A stretch of 64,000 nucleotides of DNA, from the NCBI RefSeq assembly GCF_002778275.1, contig NZ_NESG01000003.1, positions 310,001-374,000 on the forward strand. Reading direction: 5' to 3'. Source of the stretch: Limnohabitans sp. G3-2. Lineage in GTDB: Bacteria > Pseudomonadota > Gammaproteobacteria > Burkholderiales > Burkholderiaceae_C. Shown here piece by piece: positions 52,546 through 61,625 of this stretch. The position numbers were made by a program, and so were the translations under genes. How positions within the stretch are numbered: position 1 is the first letter of the stretch; the number at the start of each line of letters is the position of its first letter. The notes below the pieces were generated by a model that was not told where the DNA came from, ran no database searches, and saw nothing but the letters and a program-made list of their open reading frames with translations.

Positions 52546-53550
52546 TCAAGCTAACCACGCCTTTATTCTGGTGTTCATTTTCTCAGCCGAAATACCGTAC
52601 CGGTCATGCAAGGTTGGCAAAGCGCCTGCATCCAAGAAAGCGTCGGGAAGAGCCAACATTCGAAATTTGGCAGGTATCACATTTTCACGCATCAGCAAAC
52701 TGGCTACCGCCTCGCCCAAGCCACCAACGATGGAATGGTTCTCGGCCACCACCACGAGACGACCCGGCTTGCGCACTTCGCCAATGATGGCCGCTTCATC
52801 CAAGGGCTTGATGGTCGGACAATGCATGACCGCCACATTCACCTTTTCCGCCTCAAGTTGCTTGGCTACTTCGAGTGTGCGCATCGTCATGAAGCCGCTG
52901 GAAATCACCAACACATCCGAGCCTTCGCGTAGCATCTTGGCTTTACCCAATTCAAACTTGTAGTTGTATTCGTCTAGAACCATCGGCACATTGCCACGCA
53001 ACAGACGCATATAGACCGGTCCTTGGTGCTCGGCAATTTGCGGCACAGCCTGTTCAATGTCCAGCGCATCGCAAGGGTCCACGATGGTCAGGCCAGGAAT
53101 GGCACGCATCATGGCGAGATCCTCTGTGGCTTGATGACTGGGTCCATAACCGGTGGTCAGTCCGGGCAAGGCGCAGCAGATCTTCACATTCAGGTTTTCT
53201 TCGGCAATCACTTGATGAATAAAGTCATAAGCGCGGCGCGTGCCAAAAACCGCATAAGTCGTGGCAAATGGCACCAATCCCGTCTTGGCCATGCCACCAG
53301 CCGCGCCCATGAGCAGCTGCTCGGCCATGCCCATCTGAAAAAAACGTTCAGGGTAGGCCTGAGCAAACAAGTGCAAGTCGGTGTATTTGGCCAAGTCTGC
53401 CGTCATACCCACCACTTCAGGGTGATCAGCTGCATAGGCCACCAGTGCCTTGCCAAAGGGGGCGGCCTGCACCCGCTGACCATCACTCGCGATCGAGGCG
53501 ATCATGGCCGAGGTGGTCAGTCGGGGCTTTTTGTCGGTCACAGTATTCAT
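52546..53550 (-). CDS. Transketolase C-terminal subunit (split enzyme)
   Basis: This is the second half of a split thiamine-diphosphate transketolase, 334 residues from ATG 53550. That ATG has a GAGG 8 bases upstream and is 10 bases after the partner's stop. The pyrimidine-binding domain holds the catalytic Glu in FFQMGMAEQLLMGAAGGMAKTG and TTYAVFGTRRAYDFIHQ. The C-terminal domain has GSDVLVISSGFMT and VVVAENHSIVGGLGEAVA. Split transketolases are known for specialised sugar pathways (for example apulose-4-phosphate and sulfofructose transketolases). The substrate here is unknown. It is the last gene of a leftward operon with TRAP and SDR genes. Confidence 0.9.
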   Translation of the reverse strand: MNTVTDKKPRLTTSAMIASIASDGQRVQAAPFGKALVAYAADHPEVVGMTADLAKYTDLHLFAQAYPERFFQMGMAEQLLMGAAGGMAKTGLVPFATTYAVFGTRRAYDFIHQVIAEENLNVKICCALPGLTTGYGPSHQATEDLAMMRAIPGLTIVDPCDALDIEQAVPQIAEHQGPVYMRLLRGNVPMVLDEYNYKFELGKAKMLREGSDVLVISSGFMTMRTLEVAKQLEAEKVNVAVMHCPTIKPLDEAAIIGEVRKPGRLVVVAENHSIVGGLGEAVASLLMRENVIPAKFRMLALPDAFLDAGALPTLHDRYGISAEKMNTRIKAWLA

Positions 53551-53560
53551 TTCAATGGCC

Positions 53561-54400
53561 TCAGGGTTGATTTGCATCCAAGATGTCCAGCGCCAATTTC
53601 CACTCGGGCGGATCCACACGGATAAAGTGATTTTTTTCGCGTGACTCTAGGAAGGGCACACCCTTGCCCATGAGCGTGTCGCACAGGATCACCCGCGGCT
53701 TGGCGTCGGGCAGTGCACGCGCTGTGTCAAAGGCGCGCAAGACCGCGGGCAGATGATTGCCATCCACACGCTGAACGTGCCAACCAAAAGCAGCCCATTT
53801 GTCGGCCAATGGCTCGAAGCCCAACACCGCAGTGGACGGACCATCTGCTTGTTGGTTGTTGATGTCCACCATGCAGATCAGATTGCCCAAGCCATGGTGT
53901 GCAGCGGACATGGCCGCCTCCCAGACCGAGCCTTCATCCAGCTCACCGTCAGACATGGAGTTGTAGACAAAGGCAGGGCTCTTTTGATGACGCAGTCCGA
54001 GTGCGATGCCCACCGCAATTGGAAGACCTTGCCCAAGCGACCCCCCCGAGATTTCCATACCCGGTGTGTAAGTGGCCATGCCCGACATGGGCAAACGGCT
54101 GTCATCGCTGCCATACGTTTCGAGTTCAGTTTCGGGAATGATCCCAGCCTCAATCATTGCGGCATAGTTGGCAATGGCGTAATGACCATGCGAGAGCAAA
54201 AATCGATCTCGATCAGACCAATCCGGGTCTTCGGCACGGAACTTCATGGCGTGGCCATAGGCCACCGCCAGTACATCGGCGTAACCCAAAGCCTGCCCCA
54301 CATAACCCTGACCTTGGACCTCGCCCATGCGCAAGGCGTATCGTCGAATGCGATAGGCGCATTGGGCAAGAGAGGACAGCGTGTCCTGATTGCAATTCAT
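53561..54400 (-). CDS. Transketolase N-terminal subunit (split enzyme)
   Basis: The ThDP pyrophosphate-binding half, 279 residues from ATG 54400 (GGAG upstream). It has LSHGHYAIANYAAMIEAG, the GGSLGQGLPIAVGIALG turn, and the cofactor motif SDGELDEGSVWEA followed by DINNQQADG. The first residue of the usual GDG is Ser here, as in some split enzymes. It ends 10 bases before the C-terminal subunit gene and begins 28 bases after the TRAP permease. Together they make one active transketolase. Confidence 0.9.
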   Translation of the reverse strand: MNCNQDTLSSLAQCAYRIRRYALRMGEVQGQGYVGQALGYADVLAVAYGHAMKFRAEDPDWSDRDRFLLSHGHYAIANYAAMIEAGIIPETELETYGSDDSRLPMSGMATYTPGMEISGGSLGQGLPIAVGIALGLRHQKSPAFVYNSMSDGELDEGSVWEAAMSAAHHGLGNLICMVDINNQQADGPSTAVLGFEPLADKWAAFGWHVQRVDGNHLPAVLRAFDTARALPDAKPRVILCDTLMGKGVPFLESREKNHFIRVDPPEWKLALDILDANQP

Positions 54401-54428
54401 GGTGATTCTCCAATAACTCAATACTTAA

Positions 54429-55688
54429 TCACTTAAGGATGGAAGCAGGCACATACGAGACCAACAACAAAACACTGAAAGCAACCAGATAAAACGGACC
54501 GAGTTCGCGAACGGTCTCGCCCACCTTGACCTTTGCCAAAGAACTGGTGATAAACAAAGTGGTTCCGACAGGCGGTGTGTACAAACCAATGGCCAGGTTC
54601 ACGGTCATCATGATTCCCAGCTGTGTGAGGTCCATACCAATGGACTTGGCCAAAGGCACAAATACAGGGGTTAACAGCAAGACCGCTGCGGGCAAGTCAA
54701 TGAACATTCCGCAAACCAGCATGAGCAGGTTCATGAGCAAAATGACCAACCAAGGCTCGCTCAAATTTTCTTTGGCCCAGTTCACAATGCCATTGGGCAT
54801 TTGGTCAAAAGTGAGTAGCCACCCTATGGCTGCAGAAGCCATGATGACCAATAACACCACCCCGGTCGACAAGCCCGCGTCCATCACCGCCTTGTTCAAA
54901 CGAGCCAATGACAGGTCTTTGTAGATCAGCGCAGAAACCACAGAGGCATACAAAGTGGACAGAACTGCCACTTCGGTGGGGGTAGCCACGCCAAAGCGCA
55001 GAAACACGATGATGAGTGCAGGCAGCAACAAGGCTGGCGAGGCATACAGTAAATGCTTGAGAAACGCTGCCACATTGAATGGCGCTGTTTCACGCGGGAA
55101 ATTCCGCCGCTTACCCACCCACCAACATACCGCCATGAAGCCGCCACACATCAAGAGGCCCGGCACGATACCCGCCACAAATAAGGCTGCAATACTCGCG
55201 CCACTTGACAGCGCGAACAAAATCATAGGAATTGAGGGCGGAATAAGAATATCAATGGTCGCTGCAGCCGCCAGTGTGGCCGCCGAAAATGCAGGTGGAT
55301 AACCCAAGCGTTTTTGCCAAGGAATCATCAACGAGCCAATGGCCGATGCATCGGCGACAGCAGAACCCGATACGCCACCAAAAATAGTGCTGGATAAAAC
55401 ACCCACTTGGCCCGGGCCACCGTGAAACCGGCCAATCAAAGCCGTGAGTGTGCCAATGAGTGCCTCCCCCAGCTTGCCTCCCATCATCAAACTGCCGGTA
55501 AGCATGAAAAATGGGATGGCAATGAGCGGAAAACTTTGTACCTGCTGAACCATGGTTTGCACCAAGATGTCCAGTGGAACACGGTCTGATGTTGCGGCTG
55601 CAGCCAAAGCAGCCACCAAAATGGCGTGAGCAATTGGGATCGACGCCGCCGCTGCGGTCAAAAAAACGGCAATGATGAGATAGCTCAT
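54429..55688 (-). CDS. dctM: TRAP transporter large permease (transketolase locus)
   Basis: A 419-residue DctM channel subunit with segments FPLIAIPFFMLTGSLMMGGKL, FGGVSGSAVADASAIGSLMIP, IDILIPPSIPMILFALSSG, FIDLPAAVLLLTPVFVPLAKSIG split over two helices, and LYTPPVGTTLFI. It is distinct from the other DctM in this window and groups with the adjacent DctQ and DctP. Substrates of TRAP systems are usually carboxylates, although polyols and sugars are known. Confidence 0.93.
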   Translation of the reverse strand: MSYLIIAVFLTAAAASIPIAHAILVAALAAAATSDRVPLDILVQTMVQQVQSFPLIAIPFFMLTGSLMMGGKLGEALIGTLTALIGRFHGGPGQVGVLSSTIFGGVSGSAVADASAIGSLMIPWQKRLGYPPAFSAATLAAAATIDILIPPSIPMILFALSSGASIAALFVAGIVPGLLMCGGFMAVCWWVGKRRNFPRETAPFNVAAFLKHLLYASPALLLPALIIVFLRFGVATPTEVAVLSTLYASVVSALIYKDLSLARLNKAVMDAGLSTGVVLLVIMASAAIGWLLTFDQMPNGIVNWAKENLSEPWLVILLMNLLMLVCGMFIDLPAAVLLLTPVFVPLAKSIGMDLTQLGIMMTVNLAIGLYTPPVGTTLFITSSLAKVKVGETVRELGPFYLVAFSVLLLVSYVPASILK

Positions 55689-55709
55689 GGGGTGCGACTC
55701 CGCTGATTT

Positions 55710-56216
55710 CTAATAGTGTGTATTGGGAGTTGCTGCCGCATTGGCTTCGGCAATCTCAGCTGCTGGTGTTTTCAGCGTGGTCACAAAATCTTTCAAAGCC
55801 AACACCATGAGGCAAAACATGCCCAGCAACACACTGCCAAAAGTCACCGATGCGGGTACGCCCAAGATGGGCGATTTTTCATCATGCACGATGGGCAACA
55901 TGCGCCATGTCGCGATGCATAGCGTGGCGTAAAGGGATGCAACCACCGCCCACACCAAAGCCGCCAACCAGCGCTGGTGTGCAGGTTTCAACCGATCGCG
56001 TAAAAAACTGGTGGTGATGTGACTGCCCTGCACCGCAGCCAGCACAACACCGCTTACTACCAACCAAGGGAAAAGTATTTCCGGCACTTCATTGGACCAA
56101 TCCAGCCCTTTACCGAATGCATAACGCATCAAGGTGTTCACGCACAAGATGCAAAAAATGACGCTGGTGGTCAACCACAAAATGGTCTTGCAGACTTTGG
56201 TGATGATTTTTTCCAT
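55710..56216 (-). CDS. dctQ: TRAP transporter small permease (transketolase locus)
   Basis: The 168-residue DctQ subunit has four hydrophobic helices and the conserved VNTLMRYAFGKGLDWSNEVPEILFPWL and VLAAVQGSHITTSFL blocks. It lies between DctP and DctM genes of the leftward operon, 21 bases before dctM, with hairpins in the 119-base gap towards dctP. Confidence 0.9.
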   Translation of the reverse strand: MEKIITKVCKTILWLTTSVIFCILCVNTLMRYAFGKGLDWSNEVPEILFPWLVVSGVVLAAVQGSHITTSFLRDRLKPAHQRWLAALVWAVVASLYATLCIATWRMLPIVHDEKSPILGVPASVTFGSVLLGMFCLMVLALKDFVTTLKTPAAEIAEANAAATPNTHY

Positions 56217-56254
56217 GGTGCACGCGGTTCACTGACAATTAAATAGAACAGAAA

Positions 56255-56317
56255 AGCTCCCAAACACAATTGAGCCTGGGAGCTCTCTGGTGCGCTCAAT
56301 TGCCTGAGCAACAGGCA
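56255..56317 (-). terminator. Overlapping stem-loops between dctP and dctQ (transketolase locus)
   Basis: Three perfect inverted repeats are packed here: AGCTCCCA/TGGGAGCT (56255-56284), CAATTGAGC/GCTCAATTG (56267-56302) and TGCCTG/CAGGCA (56301-56317). The first two share bases and cannot form together. They sit directly after the binding-protein stop, suggesting an mRNA-end structure with partial read-through. Confidence 0.5.
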
Positions 56318-56335
56318 GAAGCGTGGCGCATATTT

Positions 56336-57328
56336 TTATTTCGCGCGAGCCGCTGCAATCACCTTTTTAACAAAGGCACCCACATCGGCTTTTGCAGTCC
56401 ACGCATCGTCCACAGCGGATGTGGCCTTTTCAAATGCAGCTTTGTTGGCGGCATTAAAAATCGCACCTTTGGATTTGAGTTCGGCTACCAACTTGACATC
56501 AGCATCTGTAGAGAGCTGGCGTTGCAATTTAGTGGCCTCGTCTGCTGCTTCTTGGACGGCTTTTTTGTCTGCAGCAGACAACTTACCCCATGCATTTTTG
56601 CTCATCAAAAATGGGGTCATCTCATATTTGTGACCTGTCAATGAAACGTACTTATTGACTTCGTAGAGCTTGGCTGAATAGATGTTGGCCAAGGGGTTTT
56701 CTTGACCATCCACAACACCTTGTTGCAAGGCAACGTACAACTCAGTGAAGTTGATGGTTTGAGGGGTTGCACCCACGGCTTTCATGATGTCCTGGGTTAC
56801 CGCATCGGGTGGTGTACGCATCTTCAGACCATTCAAATCTGCGGGATTGACGATGGGGCGCTTGCTGTTGGTCATGTGGCGAATCCCGTTGTCCCAGTAA
56901 CCCAGCACCACCATGCCTTTTTCTTCGGTCTTGGCAGCCAGCTCTTTGCCAACTGGGCCATCCATGACTTTGAACGCTGCCTGGACGTCTGCAAACAAGA
57001 ATGGCATTCCAAATGCAGCGTATTCACCCACCACATTGGCCACAGCGCCTTGGCTGTTGGCGGTGATGTCTACCGCCCCGGAGCGCACGGCAGTCAGCAA
57101 TGCACCGTCATTGCCCAGTTGGCCAGAGGGTGAAACAGTCACCTCAATGCGGCCATTACTTTTGGCTTTGAGTACTTCAGCAAATTTGAGTGAGGCCACG
57201 TGGCGAGGGTTGTCCGGCGCCGCGCCATGGCCAAGTGCCAGCTTGACCGTCTGTGCTTGTGCCAATGCTGAAGCAGCCAAAACGGCGGTCGCCAGCAAGG
57301 TGCGGCGCAGTGTATTGAATCGTGTCAT
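56336..57328 (-). CDS. dctP: TRAP transporter periplasmic binding protein (transketolase locus)
   Basis: A solute-binding protein of 330 residues with signal peptide MTRFNTLRRTLLATAVLAAS cleaved after ALAQA. Motifs are SNGRIEVTVSPSGQLGND, GMPFLFADVQAAFKVMDGP, the ligand Arg in GLKMRTPPDAV and the VDGQENPLANIYSAKLYEV block. It resembles DctPs for C4-C6 acids such as glucuronate-type ligands, but specificity cannot be assigned by eye. It lies 61 bases after the SDR gene in the leftward operon. Confidence 0.93.
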   Translation of the reverse strand: MTRFNTLRRTLLATAVLAASALAQAQTVKLALGHGAAPDNPRHVASLKFAEVLKAKSNGRIEVTVSPSGQLGNDGALLTAVRSGAVDITANSQGAVANVVGEYAAFGMPFLFADVQAAFKVMDGPVGKELAAKTEEKGMVVLGYWDNGIRHMTNSKRPIVNPADLNGLKMRTPPDAVTQDIMKAVGATPQTINFTELYVALQQGVVDGQENPLANIYSAKLYEVNKYVSLTGHKYEMTPFLMSKNAWGKLSAADKKAVQEAADEATKLQRQLSTDADVKLVAELKSKGAIFNAANKAAFEKATSAVDDAWTAKADVGAFVKKVIAAARAK

Positions 57329-57389
57329 GAGTGTCTCCTAGGTTTTAATGTTTTGGGCAAATGCCCTTGGGTACAGGGAAAAAATCAGA

Positions 57390-58139
57390 TCAGTGGATCA
57401 ACATGCCGCCGTTCACATCGAGTGTGATACCTGTGCAGTACTTAGACAGGTCGCTGGCCAAAAAGACCACGCAGCCTGCTACATCGTTGGGCTCGCCAAT
57501 ATGACCCAATGGAATGCCATCCAAAATTGCTTGGCGCTTGTCATCAGGGATTTTCCCTTTGTTGATGTCGGTGGCAATCAAGCCAGGGGTGACGCAATTG
57601 ACTCGGATATTGTTTGCGCCGTATTCACGCGCCATGGCTCGAGCCAGACCCAACACACCGGCCTTGGCGGCTGAATAGTGCGGGCCACCCAAAATGCCGC
57701 CACCACGCTGTGCAGAAACCGATGAAATGCAAATTATCGAGCCACGGTTTTGCGCAATCATGGTCGGCAAAACGGCTTGTGATGCGTACAACGTGCCACG
57801 CAAGCTCACGTCCAGAATACGGTCGTAGTCAGCGCCAGAGATGTCCAAGAATTTGACGGGTTGGGTAATACCCGCGTTGTTCACCAAAATGTCAATGCGA
57901 CCCATCGCACTGTTGATCTGGGCCGCAGCAGCCTCGCAAGAAGCCTTATCGGTCACATCGGCCACTAGGCCAAGATGCTGTGCACCCAAGCGGGCAGCAG
58001 CAGCCTGGGGATCGGCTAAGGCCAAATCCAGAATCACAACGCGAGCGCCTTGTTCGGCCATCATGCGGGCGGTGGCAAATCCCAAGCCGTTTTGGCCAGC
58101 GCCACCAGTGATAACAGCCACTTTGTCTTTGAGCAACAT
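57390..58139 (-). CDS. SDR family oxidoreductase (transketolase locus)
   Basis: A 249-residue short-chain dehydrogenase starting at ATG 58139 after an AGGAGACC Shine-Dalgarno. It has the nucleotide-binding TGGAGQNGLG near residues 11-20, NNAG and the catalytic Tyr/Lys in YSAAK. VNGGMLIH closes the chain. The segment with an extra Gln-Asn in the glycine-rich turn is unusual. It heads the leftward operon (SDR, dctP, dctQ, dctM, split transketolase) and is divergent from a LysR gene. It probably oxidises a polyol or hydroxy acid to the ketose cleaved by the transketolase; that is inference. Confidence 0.88.
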   Translation of the reverse strand: MLLKDKVAVITGGAGQNGLGFATARMMAEQGARVVILDLALADPQAAAARLGAQHLGLVADVTDKASCEAAAAQINSAMGRIDILVNNAGITQPVKFLDISGADYDRILDVSLRGTLYASQAVLPTMIAQNRGSIICISSVSAQRGGGILGGPHYSAAKAGVLGLARAMAREYGANNIRVNCVTPGLIATDINKGKIPDDKRQAILDGIPLGHIGEPNDVAGCVVFLASDLSKYCTGITLDVNGGMLIH

Positions 58140-58246
58140 GCAGGTCTCCTTTGGTTTATCGGTGTTCATGTCAGTGGCGTGATTTTGGGGAAGGCTTTGC
58201 ATGAAGACAAACGATATAAACTCACAGGCGGTTTAATTTCATTCAT

Positions 58247-58259
58247 GTTGCACTGCAAC
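58247..58259. promoter_or_regulatory. Palindrome in the SDR/LysR divergent promoter region
   Basis: GTTGCACTGCAAC is a perfect 6-bp inverted repeat around one base, lying 22 bases upstream of the LysR start. LysR regulators bind imperfect dyads of T-N11-A type in such divergent regions, so it is a candidate operator. Confidence 0.5.
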
Positions 58260-58281
58260 GATTCAGTTTTTGTCACGCACC

Positions 58282-59157
58282 ATGATTCCACCCCTTAGCG
58301 CATTGCAGGCCTTTGAAACCATTGCCCGACGAAAGAGCTTTTCTCTGGCAGCAGAAGAATTGCACCTGACCCCATCGGCCGTGAGCCACCAAGTGGCCAA
58401 GCTCGAAAGTCTTCTGGGAGTGCGACTGTTTGAACGCTCAGCAAGGGGGGTGGAACTGACACCCGCGGGCCAGCAATACTTACAACGTGTTGCCAGCGCT
58501 TTGGGGGCCATCAACACCGCCACCGAAGACTTAAGACATGGCGTACAAGACACCCTGTATGTGCACAGTAGCCCGAGTTTTGCCAGCCTATGGCTGATGC
58601 CACGCATAGCCCGATTCACCGAAAGGCACCCCAATATCTCGCTCATGCTGTCGGCCTCGCACGTGCACTCGGACTTTCAGCTCGGCCAGATGGACATCGA
58701 CATCCGTTACGGTTTGCCCAACTGGCCCAACCTTGAAGTGGAGCCGGTATTCACAGAGCAAATCCTTCCGCTGGCCAGCCCTGAATTCATCCGCAACCAC
58801 GCACTGCACGAGCCCCATGACCTGTTGAGGGTGCCCCTCATTCAATCGAGCGTGAGCGTCGTGCAGTGGCCCGAGTGGTTTACCCGATTTGGCGGCGATC
58901 TGCGCCCCGAACGCATGGGCTTGCGCTTTGACCGAGCCATGATGAGCCTGGACGCTGCCGTACAGAAACTCGGTGTTGCTCTGGAGAGCAGCAGTATCGG
59001 CCATTCACTCATCGCCAGCGGTAAATTGCAACCCGTGTTTGCCAATCACATGTTCATGCCCGTGAGAGCTCACTTCATGGTCTATCCAGCCAGGCACGCT
59101 GCGCGCCCAGAGGTTCAAAGTTTTGTCGACTGGCTGAGATCCGAAGCACTCACTTGA
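58282..59157 (+). CDS. LysR family regulator, GcvA-like
   Basis: The 291-residue protein starts at ATG 58282 (the frame's first codon at 58270 is TTG). The N-terminal helix-turn-helix reads PPLSALQAFETIARRKSFSLA, with LTPSAVSHQVAKLESLLG. The effector domain begins VQDTLYVHSSPSFASLWLMPRI and has IDIRYG, the usual GcvA-group pattern. It is divergent from the SDR-TRAP-transketolase operon and faces the second transketolase gene in the same direction. It probably controls both. Confidence 0.9.
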   Translation: MIPPLSALQAFETIARRKSFSLAAEELHLTPSAVSHQVAKLESLLGVRLFERSARGVELTPAGQQYLQRVASALGAINTATEDLRHGVQDTLYVHSSPSFASLWLMPRIARFTERHPNISLMLSASHVHSDFQLGQMDIDIRYGLPNWPNLEVEPVFTEQILPLASPEFIRNHALHEPHDLLRVPLIQSSVSVVQWPEWFTRFGGDLRPERMGLRFDRAMMSLDAAVQKLGVALESSSIGHSLIASGKLQPVFANHMFMPVRAHFMVYPARHAARPEVQSFVDWLRSEALT

Positions 59158-59300
59158 AGCGTTCCCTTGGTTGAAACACGCTCATCCAATCCTGAATAAT
59201 CTTCGCTTGTCTTCATGCGCGAGGAACGCAAAAATCATGGACAACACAGCACCTACTCAGGAGACAGGCGCATGCGCCATCTGGTGCATGAGCTCACAAC

Positions 59301-61283
59301 ATGCATCCTCACCCCCAGCAAAGCATGGCCCATGCCATTCGGTTTTTGTCCATTGACGCCATTGTCAAAGCCCAAGAAGGCCACCAAGGCGTGCCGCTGG
59401 GCATGGCAGAAATTGCCACTGCGCTCTACACGCGCCACCTCAAGTTCAACCCCGCCGAGCCCACTTGGTGGGACCGCGACCGGGTTGTGTTGTCCAACGG
59501 ACATGGCTCCATGCTCATGTATTCGTTGTTGCATTTGACGGGCTATGCGGGTTTTCCGATTGAAGAAATCCAGCGCTTTCGCGAACTCGGTTCGCATTGC
59601 GAAGGCCACCCCGAACGCAATCCAGCCATTGGCATCGAAGTGACTACCGGCCCTCTGGGCCAAGGCATTGCCAATGCATTTGGCATGGCGGTGGCCGAGG
59701 CTTATCTGAACGCCCGTTTTGGCAAGGATCTGGTCAACCATTTCACCTACGCTTTTGTTGGTGATGGCTGCCTTCAAGAAGGCGTTGGGCAAGAAATGAT
59801 CTCGCTGGCCGGTCACCTCAAGCTTGGCAAGTTGGTACTGCTGTGGGACGACAACCAGATCACGGACGACGGCAGCACCGCGCTGTCGATCAGCGAAGAC
59901 GTGGCCGAACGCTTTCGCGTGGCGGGCTGGCATGTGGTCGAAATGGATGGGCACAACATTGAGGCGGTATCTGCCGCACTGGCTGCTGCCCAGGCTGACC
60001 CACGCCCATCCATGCTGGCTTGCCGCACCGTGATTGCGAAAGGCATTGCCCGCCTGCAGGGCCAGCGCGGTGGCCACAGTGGCCGCTTGTTTGAGGAAGA
60101 CGCGCAGTCTGCTCGCAAGTTGCTGAACTGGACACATGGCCCCTTCGAGGTGCCTGCAGAGGTGCAACAGGCCTGGCGTGATGCTGGACTGCGCAGCACT
60201 GCCGAATACCAACACTGGCAAGCCCGTGTGGCGAGCCTGTCCGCTTCGGAACATGCCGAATTCGAACGCGTGATGAAAGGTGAACTTCCGGACAACTGGC
60301 AGCTGGTGTTACAGGGCTACAAACAAGAAGCGCTTCAAGCCCCACCGGCACCCAGCGGCATCTTCATCTCGGCCGAAATCAACGACCTTCTGACCCCCGT
60401 TTTCCCAGAGCGCATGGTTGGCTGCGCCGACTTGGAAGCACCCACCAGCCACAAGCGAGGACTGACGGCTTTCACCGCAGACGATCGCAGTGGCTCATAT
60501 GTGCATTGTGGCGTGCGTGAGCATGTAATGGGCTCAATGGCCAACGGCATGGCGGCGCACGGCGGTGTGCTGCCGCTGTCGGTGACGTATCTGGCCTTTG
60601 CCGATTACCAGCGACCTGCCATGCGCATGGCGGCGCTCATGGGGCTTCCAGTCAAATTCGTGTTCAGCCACGACTCAATAGGGATTGGCAAAAACGGCCC
60701 CACACACCAACCGGTAGAAATTCTGTCTTCGCTACGCGCCATGCCCAACATGCTGGTCATGCGCCCTGCCGACGCAGTTGAAGCAGCGGAGTGCTGGGAA
60801 GCAGCACTTGCACACAGCACCGGCCCAGTCAGCCTGGTCTTTGCACGGCAGTCGCTGCCCTTGGTACGCACCATTCACACACAGACCAACCTGGCAAGTC
60901 GCGGGGGATATGTGCTACACGAAAGCACCTCTGGCACGCGTCAGGTCACGCTGCTGGCTACAGGTTCTGAAGTAGCCGTGGCTGTGGCTGCTCGCGAACA
61001 ACTCGAAGCTGATGGGATCGCCACTGCCGTTGTCTCCCTTCCCTGTTGGGAACTCTTCAACGCACAAGATGCTTCTTATCGCGAAAGCGTATTGGGCAGT
61101 GGTGTACGGATAGGCGTTGAGGCCGCTGTGCGCCAAGGCTGGGATGCTTACATTGGGCTCGATGGCGGCTTTGTGGGCATGACCGGCTTTGGAGCAAGTG
61201 GGTCTGCCGAATCCCTTTACAAGCTTTTCAAAATTACCCCCGAAGCAGTGACAACCCTAGCTATTTCTTTGCTGAAAAATTGA
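59301..61283 (+). CDS. tkt: Full-length transketolase (paralogue)
   Basis: A complete transketolase of 660 residues: AIRFLSIDAIVKAQEGHQG at the start (GHQG where GHPG is usual), SNGHGSMLMYSLLHLTGY, TGPLGQGIANAFGMAVAE, and the ThDP motif GDGCLQEG with DDNQIT. The catalytic Glu is in HCGVREHVMGSMANG. A donor-site HDS region follows in FVFSHDSIGIGKNGPTHQP. It is the second transketolase beside a split one, so it is probably pathway-specific. The start is uncertain: ATG 59301 and 59325 lack a good Shine-Dalgarno. A perfect AGGAGA at 59259 serves an out-of-frame ATG at 59272. Confidence 0.9.
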   Translation: MHPHPQQSMAHAIRFLSIDAIVKAQEGHQGVPLGMAEIATALYTRHLKFNPAEPTWWDRDRVVLSNGHGSMLMYSLLHLTGYAGFPIEEIQRFRELGSHCEGHPERNPAIGIEVTTGPLGQGIANAFGMAVAEAYLNARFGKDLVNHFTYAFVGDGCLQEGVGQEMISLAGHLKLGKLVLLWDDNQITDDGSTALSISEDVAERFRVAGWHVVEMDGHNIEAVSAALAAAQADPRPSMLACRTVIAKGIARLQGQRGGHSGRLFEEDAQSARKLLNWTHGPFEVPAEVQQAWRDAGLRSTAEYQHWQARVASLSASEHAEFERVMKGELPDNWQLVLQGYKQEALQAPPAPSGIFISAEINDLLTPVFPERMVGCADLEAPTSHKRGLTAFTADDRSGSYVHCGVREHVMGSMANGMAAHGGVLPLSVTYLAFADYQRPAMRMAALMGLPVKFVFSHDSIGIGKNGPTHQPVEILSSLRAMPNMLVMRPADAVEAAECWEAALAHSTGPVSLVFARQSLPLVRTIHTQTNLASRGGYVLHESTSGTRQVTLLATGSEVAVAVAAREQLEADGIATAVVSLPCWELFNAQDASYRESVLGSGVRIGVEAAVRQGWDAYIGLDGGFVGMTGFGASGSAESLYKLFKITPEAVTTLAISLLKN

Positions 61284-61625
61284 GAGGCTCGTCAAAACGA
61301 TCTTTTTCAACTGTGACAGTGACATGCCGGGCACAACACTTAGAACGCTAGCTGGAGATCAACCGTTGGAACTCGAGTCAACAGGACGTCCACCAACGAG
61401 TTCGATAGCAGCGTGGTCTGATTTTTAGCTCTAAATTTCACGCAGGTCTTAGGATTGCATTTATGTTTTCTTAAAGGCCGCTATAGCTTTACGAATTCCA
61501 TTGGGTCTGAAGTAGGGTCGACCGCTTTGGGTTGGCTACTGCCGATCAATGAACCAATACGGTAGTCCGCTTACAGCCTGAAGCCGTCACTGCATTACCG
61601 CGGCAGAAAGCCCAGTAACTTCCAC
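61284..61625. other. Gene-free spacer between transketolase and hipA
   Basis: There are 342 bases between convergent genes. I find no gene, no strong intrinsic terminator and no REP-like element. The composition is more AT-rich than the hip genes. It may be decayed sequence. Confidence 0.5.
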
